Source: Acanthopleura granulata | Lineage: Eukaryota > Mollusca > Polyplacophora > Chitonida > Chitonidae | Length of the DNA: 64,000 bases | Reading direction: 5' to 3' | Assembly: GCA_016165875.1 (NCBI GenBank) | Contig: JABBOT010000004.1 | Span: forward strand, 1,674,001-1,738,000 | Shown: piece after piece, positions 36,501-45,500 of the stretch | How positions within the stretch are numbered: position 1 is the stretch's first letter | How the letters are laid out: each line of letters opens with the position of its first letter | Notes under the pieces: model-generated | Told to the model about the DNA's origin: nothing | What the model saw: only the letters and a program-made list of their open reading frames with translations | The model's database searches: none | Made by a program: the position numbers and the translations under genes

Positions 36501-39500
36501 CAAGTGGAGATCACACTTCAAAGGGTAAATCTGCTGGACAGTGTACCAACTTGTGGTCGTGGAATTCATTTCACCAACTGATTTCAAGTCTGATTGGTAC
36601 ACAGTTAAGGATAGGTGATATTGTTTCGTGACACGGTCATATGTCGTAAGTTTTCCTGTAATGAATGCAAAATTTCGACAGGAATGGCAACCAGTGTAGT
36701 CACATGATACATAGCCTCAAGTTGTTACGTTTTGGATTAGGCTAACATAGAACTCAGTCACGCCACAGGAGGTCATGACCTGACTGGGGTAATGGGAGCT
36801 TCACAGCTGACAGAGAAAACAAGTCTAGATGAGCTGTGACAAACATGGAGTATTAATTTGTGCAACCATTGATGGAACAATGAATGTGGTTACAGAGAAA
36901 TCCTTCTTGAGACTTTTGAGACAGATTACGTGGAATTTGTTCGCCAAAACATCGTTGTGAACCCACCTATCAAGAACTATTATTTTGTCCCCTTATTTCG
37001 TGGATGAACACAACCTAGAATGTGTCTCCACAGTATACATTACAAGTTACAAAATTATTTTATTTATTTATTTATTTATTTGATTGGTGTTTTACACCGT
37101 CCTCAATAATATTTCACTTGTACGACGGCGGCCAGCATTATGGTGGGAGGAAACCGGGCAGAGCCTGGGGGAAACCCACGACCATCCGCAGGTTGCTTGC
37201 AGACCATCCCGCGTATAGCCGGAGGGGAAGCCAACATGAGCTGGTCTTGAACTCACAGCGACTGCATTGTTGGGAGGCCTCAGGTCATTATGCTGCGATA
37301 GCACGCTAACCAACTGAGCCACGGAGGCACCCGTTACAAAAAAGGGATGCATCAGCATCTCATAATAATTGCAATATATAGTTTGTTTAAAATCTTCAGA
37401 CAATATCAGCTCTGTGAAAACATGGTCTCGCTGCACATGTCTGCTACTCATTGCAGTCCTTCACCGAAAATCAAGAAAATCTCCTGCAGATCCTTGGAAC
37501 TGGAGGTCGATGGAATTGCTGTTGATGAGGTTCGCGCTCATGTCACTCAAACTTACATGTATTCAAAATTGACAGAAATGAAAATTTTGTATGCCATTTA
37601 TCAGTTTTATAAAGATTTAAGTAAAGCCTACAGATGACAATGAAAACGTCACAAAGCCAGAACTCATTTCAGAACATTTCAGGACCAAGAGTAGGTTACG
37701 AGACTTTTCAAAATGGCTGCCAACAGTGAAGGTCTATCAGCTAATGAGACAACAAGACAGCTTCATCCGTGTAGGTAGAATTCAAGATTCAACCGGAAAT
37801 TGACAGTGAAATGGGCAAAAGAGGTGCCATCTGGATGAACTGAGTTATGTGTAGGTCAACAAGACTCTTCGATGGGCCGGGCAGCCTGAAGCAGTCATTA
37901 AGTTATGTTTTTAATAACATCCGTTATTTGTGGTGACATTCCCAAGGAGAGATCAGCGTAACCAATTTATGGGTCTGCATAATTACACTCCACATAATTG
38001 ATGCCCGAATGATTGTTTCGATCGCGCCAAATTTAATGGCCTGTATTACATTTAACCCAGAAGTTAGAATGGCATGTTTACAACACAACCACCACCACAA
38101 ACAACAATAGAAACTAGTTTAATCCAAAAACTTTTTTTGATAAAAAATTTCCAGTTAAGATGCATAGTACTGAGTTCATTATGCTATAGGTGTGTAGGCT
38201 CTTGAGGCCAGTCATCCCACTAAGCACCAACCAGTACATGTTTTCATACGGTGGCAGCAGAGATTAAATTCATCCCAGGAGATGATTGCCAGCGGTTCAT
38301 TATTCGGGAGGACAATGTTTTGCTTTCCTTGTGGTAACTTAGGACCTGTGGTGAACAGTATTGCTTGCACAAAGGGATCGTAAGCCTGAGTTAATTGTAA
38401 ATCACTGCAATGGCTTACTGTAGACAACCTCTTGCATGAAGGAATTGTAAGCTACAATCTTCATAACACCATCAGAATTACCAACAGTACGAGCTTGTTG
38501 TTACTGTATACAATCTCGTAAGAATATTTGCTTGAGGAAGACTTGTAAGTAATGTTCAGTTTTGTTTCGATTTCAAACTCTTCTATTGCCAAAGGGAAGA
38601 AAAGTACTACTGTACCATGTGACCTGTCATAAATGTTAGGCAACTATTTCTGATTACATTAATTACAACATGGACGTCTAAGAAAAGCGTCAGAAAAAGT
38701 TATTGAGAGATGTACAATATGGAAAATTGAGGAGCTGAAAGCTTTTTTAACTTGAAAAGAACACATTTATAGAACCTACACCTTAAATGAAAGAGCTATA
38801 CAAACTGTGTAGAGTACTATTTTTTTTCCATTCGTAAAGGTTTCGTAAAAGTGACAAACTGTTTTAAACATTGTCATTTTTTTACAAAATCCGCCTATTC
38901 GGGGCACATAGAAAGTCCCACCATGTTATAGGCTTTTCCAATGAAAATCGTCCTTTCCTTCTCTTGAATTTTCATTGTGACGTCACTGTGCTTAAGGTTT
39001 TACTCCTACCATTTAATTAACGTGCATTTCCAGTCTCAGCTAAATATGTTTGGACATTGTCATAATGGTGGATTTTAAATTCTGTTAAAGCCAACGATAA
39101 AAAGGAAGAGTTTGAGATGTACTAGAGGGCCACATCATGCTTACATGCGCGGCTGTAGGCTGCCAAAATGTGTCTGAAATGCGATGTCCTAAAGGCAGAG
39201 AGCGCAACCTGTCCTTTCACAGATTGCCTCTGTTAAAGTCAGAAATCCCGGTTCCCAGTCACTTGAGCTTGATGCGTCAGTTGAACTACTGCTCTCAGCC
39301 TCATTCCTCTGCGATTCACACTGGTAGCCTTGTAAGCCGAGGTTACATTCACTATCATCAGAACTAGAGCTGGGGTCTGCACTGAAGCCCTCCAATACGT
39401 TATATACATGATTTTTTTTTTACCTTCAAGACTGAAGAGTTACTTTGCAAAGCTAAGCATGATGACATAAGCAATCTGTAAAAATGGCAGCCTGAAAAGG

Positions 39501-42500
39501 CTTCTCAGTCTTGGATGTTTAACGATTAAATACTCAGATAACAAACACTTCTGCCAGAAAGTTCTTCTTCTATTTAACAATAGGTAAAGCTCTCTCTTTT
39601 AAGGTATAGTTTGTATAAATGTGTTCTTTTCTTTTAAGAAGCTGCTGATTGAAGGAGTGGTCGTTTGCACCTCTCGTACATGGCAAGATCGGTAAATTAA
39701 TGTGAACAAAATTGCCTGACATTTTTGACAAATCACATGACACAGTTGAACTCTTTTTTACGTTTTGCAACAAAAGAGTTCAAACTCGAAACTCCCATGT
39801 TGTCTCAGAAAGGTGTTACAAGAAGCTTTCCACATGTTGTTAATTGTTGAATCATGATGATGTAGAACTCCTTTGTAGATGAAAGTAAGAAAAAGTAATT
39901 GATTTGTGCAATGAATAATTATACCAACCACCTTTATTTACAAGTCTGATTTGCCCTACGATTACAATCATAACTTTGAAAACTTACATGTCTCCTTACA
40001 GTTCTATTTTGCAAGTGGCATAACTTATTTTTACAAATTTACAATTGATTGTAAAGTCATTTGTAGGGTTTACAGTCAACTGTAGCTACAACCTCTTTGC
40101 GCAAGAGGGCCCATGTTATTAAATTTAGTATACACTTTTCTCTTTAATGTGTACACTTGTCAATGTTCTTATAAGGTGGGTTGTAACAGCAGCCATCTCA
40201 GCATATAGTATTATTTCAAGAGTATCCACCTTCAGTGTTCCCTGATGTCTGTACAATTGCATTATTTCAGGAGTAGCCTGCTTCAGTGCTCTCTTATGTC
40301 TGTACACTTGCATTATTTTAGGAGTATTCTCCTTCAGTGCTCCTAATATCTGTACAATTGCATTATTTCAGGACCTCTTGGAGTCAGCACTCTCAACTTC
40401 AGGGGATCTGGACCCTCCATTACAGGTCAGGACTGTGGAGTCTAGAGTCAGCAAACATCATTACAGTAATGGACACTGAGAAATAATGAGTCTCACATAA
40501 TGCTGAACCTAGGCGTCGAAACCGACATTCATAAACCAGCAGTCAACCAAAGTGGGTGTTCTGGAGCAATAATCCCCAGACTAGTTTCCAAAACAACAAA
40601 TAACACAAATCACCAAAGAACTCAGAAAGTATATAAAATAAAGATTAGGACAGATTCATGCAATCAGAAACAGTCAGTGGTTTTCAGTGAATGTTTTAGG
40701 CAAACGAATGAAATCCGTATCCAAATCATGTACCATTCTAGTGTGCATGGTGTCGTTGAGCAGATACATATCTCAGATGGCAACTGTTTATATATCCAAT
40801 GTGGGATACATTATGAACATGTGGTCCCTAGCCCTGGGTTAAGCGGAACTGCAGCTAACTATTTGTTCAAATTGTTGCCTGTCACATCACATGTAATGTA
40901 AGTATTTGAAAACTAACTGAATTGGCAGATTTCTTACAGATACTTCATACCTGAAACCTGGACAGAATGGTCAGCAGGTAGATCCCATCAAAAAGGTAAC
41001 TACCAGAATTCGTCTGATTTATCTGGTGCTGTAACTGTCAGAATGACACTCTACAATATCCCCATTTCCCCTTCTGCAGCATTTTCAGCAGTTCGGACAT
41101 ATACAATTGCAAAAAATATCAGTGAAGGGAGTGGCTGATTAGTGGTTACAAAAACCAAGCAGATTATAGGTACCTTACTCAAAACTTAATGACTCAAGTG
41201 CCTCTCACCAATGTGGTCGCTGTGCGTTCAAGTCCAGCTCATGCTGGCTTTCTTTTTGGCCATATGTGGGAAGGTCTGCCAACAACCTGTGTATGGTTGT
41301 GGGTTACCCCCGGACTCTGACGGGTTTCCTCCCACCTGATGCTGACTGCTTTCGTTTCAGTGAAATATTCTTGAGTACGGCGTAAAACACCAATCAAAAG
41401 ATGACCTGTATAGCCTCTGATGTCCATTATGCCTGCTCACCTGTCATACCTTTGCTTCTTTACCATCAGTCATATGAATGTCCAACAGGATGAAAGAGTT
41501 AACTTTTAACAGGAAACCCCATTTATCAGATGTAGACAGCCTAGAAACACAAGAAATCATGTGAGGATCACAAGACTTTCAGCAAAACTGAATAAATTTG
41601 TCAAATAATTCCCAAGCCACATTATGAGACTTTAATGAGGTTAGATAGTGTTGAAAGTCATCAAAGCAACTTATCAGCGAGAATGTCATGATCTTTAGAT
41701 TGTGGTAGAACATGGCTGATTTGCCTCAAGAAAGCGGTTGTTGTCACAACTAAGTTGACCCGTTAACTTTTGCAAGGCTGTTCATTCGTGGCAGTGGAAA
41801 GGAGAGCAAAGTCGTTACGTGATGTTTAACTTAGAATGTTTGATAACGCTTCTACCTAGTTCCAACAAAGTCAAGGTGTAGCACAGCATAATGACCAAGG
41901 TGCCTCTCACCAGTGTGGTCGCTGTGAGTTCAAGTCCAGCTCTTGCTGGCCCCCTATCTTGCCGGGAAGAGCCGCCAGCAACCTGCAGATGTTCGTGTGT
42001 TTTGCCCGGACTCTGCATGTTTTTTCACCACTGTAACACTGGCGCCGTCATAAAAGTGAAATATTCTTGAGTTTGGTGTAAAACACCAATCAAATACATA
42101 AATGAATAAGTCATAGATGTGGGGGTGACTCAGCCTTTAATCAGTCAAGATGTCGCAGCTTTTATGGGTTATGATTTATTACGGCTAATTGTCATGGTAC
42201 TAAAAAGTATTGGGTAAAATTCGTAACAAAGACAATTGTTTCGTTATGCAGATGGAGTCCGGGGGTATGAACCATCTTCTTATGACTGCTGTCATCATTT
42301 GTGGTGCATGGCAAGATTCGACCATGTAATTTTTGGGTCTGCCAGTAACCTGTGGATTGTTGTGGGTTTCCCTTGGGCTCTGCCCATTTTCCTCCCAACA
42401 TAATGCTGGCCAGCATCGTATATGTGAAATATTCTTGAGTATAGGATAAAACACCAATCAAGTAAATAAATAAATGTAATTTTTGGTGTGATATTTTTCA

Positions 42501-45500
42501 GCTGCTTGATAACCTGAAGAAGAGGCCTGTGCTGAAGTACATGTTTGGTGACTTGCCAGAGGCTTCAGCACACCAGCTCTTCTCCGCAGCACAGACACAG
42601 ATCTGGGCCATCCAAGGTAAGTATAACCAGTGCTTGATCTAGGATAAAACTTTGGGCACCCATACAGAATAGAAAAGCGTACATTTTCTACGCTTTGAAT
42701 TGTTCAAGCCTGCTTACAATGTAACAGGCTGTATGAGGCAATGTTTTTGGTTAAATAACCTCTCAAACTACTTTAAGAACAGTTGTTCATCATGTGTTCT
42801 TGTTTGGGCACCCAAACTAGGGATGCCGAAACCCCATGTAACGAATTCTTACACGTCATTTAGAAAGTGAATTTAGGTAACAGTATTTTTGATATTCAAG
42901 ATTACACTTTCTGGATATAGCAGAGGTTCTAGTGCTGAAAATTGGCAGAGACAACACAATCTCATCTCCAAAACTCCAACACTAAATTTTTCGTGTGCGT
43001 TCAGGCCTTTCAGCTATTGTAGCCCACTCGTACACGGAAGACTTGTATGGTGTGGTCCAGAAGTCCCTTCCAGACATTCTTCGCTCACTGCTGAACCTAC
43101 AAGAGGTAAGAATAGTATCTGTTATACACTGTGTCAGAATCTGATTAGCACAATAGAAACCGGGCAGAAATATTAGAATGACATGAAGAAAATTTGACAG
43201 AACAAACCTAACACCAGGGTTCAGAAGGATTTTCGATGAATAAAACGATTTATTTCATATAACTAGAAATACATTAAGAAAACAAAATCTTGAGCTGTGT
43301 CTGTAAGACAAGTAAGACATTTGAGCTGGGGTGACATCAAGAGCGTTTGAAAGGGCAGCATCATTTGTGGATGCACGTCGGCAATTGGTGACATTACACC
43401 AGGCAAAGTGGAAAGGACAAAAAAGTTTTGTGTTCCTATTCTCTAAAGAAATGTTCAGTATTGGTTTTGATACACTGCAATTTTTGACAGATTAGGAAAC
43501 CAATTCAGACTATAGCAGTCTTTATCATTTCACCTTACCTTAAAGACCCAGATTTTGACACCAAAGTATCTCTTTAACCAAAGATAAAATGATGTGGGCA
43601 ACGGTTTACAAGAAGGTGAACATAGGTGTTTAGATTGCTCCTTTTTCAGATAACTGTATGCAGTTAAGTAACTTATTAAGTAGTACTATTTCTCCTATAT
43701 TAATTGCAGGGCTTCCATCTTATCTTTCAATGCCCTATGTTTTTAGTTAGTCCTTTATTTTCACATGTTTTATGGAAATGTCATATTTGCTATATCTTTT
43801 ACATATTTTGTCCCATATTGATCAAAACTTCAGCAAAGCTCTAGAATCAAACAGGCAGCTGTCAGTCTTATATCAAAGTATTTGGGAAACTCCAAACAAC
43901 TTGAATTAATATATTGTTGCAGATCTTTAACAAGAGTGAACCTGTTAAAGTGACAAATCGAGCTTTACTACTCGGCATGTGTTGATCAAGTCTCCTGGAA
44001 AGACATGCTTCACACTAATTCCTCCAGTATTAGTGTAACAAGAAACAAGAAATGTGAAATTAATCATGGTTCTCTGTCATCTCATATTGGAGATGGCCTA
44101 ATATGTGTGGATTAAATTAGGGCTCAGCTGGGCCCTTGGACTTAACTGGACCCTCAAGCTTAGCTGACCCCTATATTAGGGTGAGATTCAGTAATCCTGC
44201 CTAAACAGACAAAGCTCACCCTGGCTTTCTATGATAAACTTAGTTGATATCACTAGCTTGAAACATGCTGTCTGAAATACTAGGCAGATGTTTTTCTCGA
44301 CTTCAAGAGCGTTTGAGGGTATGACATAATTTGTGGATATATGTAAGCAGTTGGTGATATTGGGTGAAGTTTAATATTTTTTTTAATATTGTGCAATTTT
44401 TCATTTATCATTTTACATTGCTTTTAGGACACTGAGTTTTTGACTCTGGTGTAGCTTTTTAATCATAAATAGAAGCAACAAATACAGAATTTATCTGCAC
44501 TTTCATTCATAACTTCGAAAACAATATACCCTAAATGAGCTACAGAAATCTCAATATATAGTGAATATACAAATAGCACATTACATCCACTAGTAACGGT
44601 TAATGGTTTTCTCCCAACAGAATGTAGAAAAGCACTTTAAACTGGTGCCTGTGGTGGGCAGACGCGCGCAGACCTGGTGCACCCCCTGTGACATTGGACT
44701 GAGACATTCTCTGAGGACATCTCTCAAGATGAGCTTGTACAGAATTATCAATACTTTCGGCAATCATTTAAGGTAACATTCAAGGCAATAGAAAGGCCCA
44801 CCCACTGTTCAGATAGGTCAACCCAGATCCTAGGAATTACACATGGTTGTTTGTTTCCCCCAGGCCTTGCCTGGTTTCTTTCCACCATAACGTTGGCTGC
44901 CATCGTATGAGTGAAATATTCTTGAGTATGGCGTAAAACACCAATCAAATAAATAAATAAATAATCCTGTGGAGTTTTAGAACATGTGGCCTGCCCCTTT
45001 TAGCCAATGCACATGTAACAGTAAACAGAAATACACAGTCTCAACTTCCAGTGAATAGTCTCTACAATGAACAACATACTTTCTCAAAAGAACTGGCAGC
45101 AACATTTCTTCAATACTAATGTCTGTGAGCGACCTCCGTGGCCTACGAGGTTAGCGTGCTAGTGCAGCATAATAACCCAGGTGCCTCTCAATAATACCAT
45201 CGCTGTGTGTTCAAGCCCAGCTCATGCTGGCTTCATCTCTGGTGGTACGGGGAAAGTTTATCAGCAACCTGTAGATTGTTGTGGGTGTACTCCCACCATA
45301 ATGCTGGTCACATAATTGAAATGTTTTGAGTTACATAATTTCATAATTGTTACATATTTTATAAAATTTCTTTATGCCTGGTCACAATCTTTGAGATCAA
45401 CACCTTTGACTAGACTCTGCATACCCAAAACTCCCTGTTCAGAGTGCGGTGACATCAGTGACATTGATGGATCTCAATGGATCACTGGAGATTGGAGAAA

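Larger units (their letters stand above)
36525..40371 (+). other. NDC1 intron 11
   Basis: Contains the minus-strand SINE at 37056-37331, the THAP-like fragment at 39137-39235 with an opposite-strand Ser/Asp-rich fragment, and tandem acceptor repeats at its 3' end. A possible extra exon after the AG at 37454-37455 (frame with SPKIKKISCRSLELEVDG) cannot be confirmed. Confidence 0.5.

Noticed and set aside
37092..37451. Open frames through the SINE at 37056-37331
   Set aside because: They translate the GC-richer SINE body; similar frames appear in other copies, so not genes.
38212..38427. Minus-strand frame with a protein-like stretch (QGKQNIVLPNNEPLAIISWD)
   Set aside because: Looks somewhat coding but has no ATG, no splice support and no family I know; too weak to annotate.
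40500..40901. Plus-strand 133-codon frame in NDC1 intron 12
   Set aside because: No splice sites that fit NDC1 phase and no recognisable protein features.
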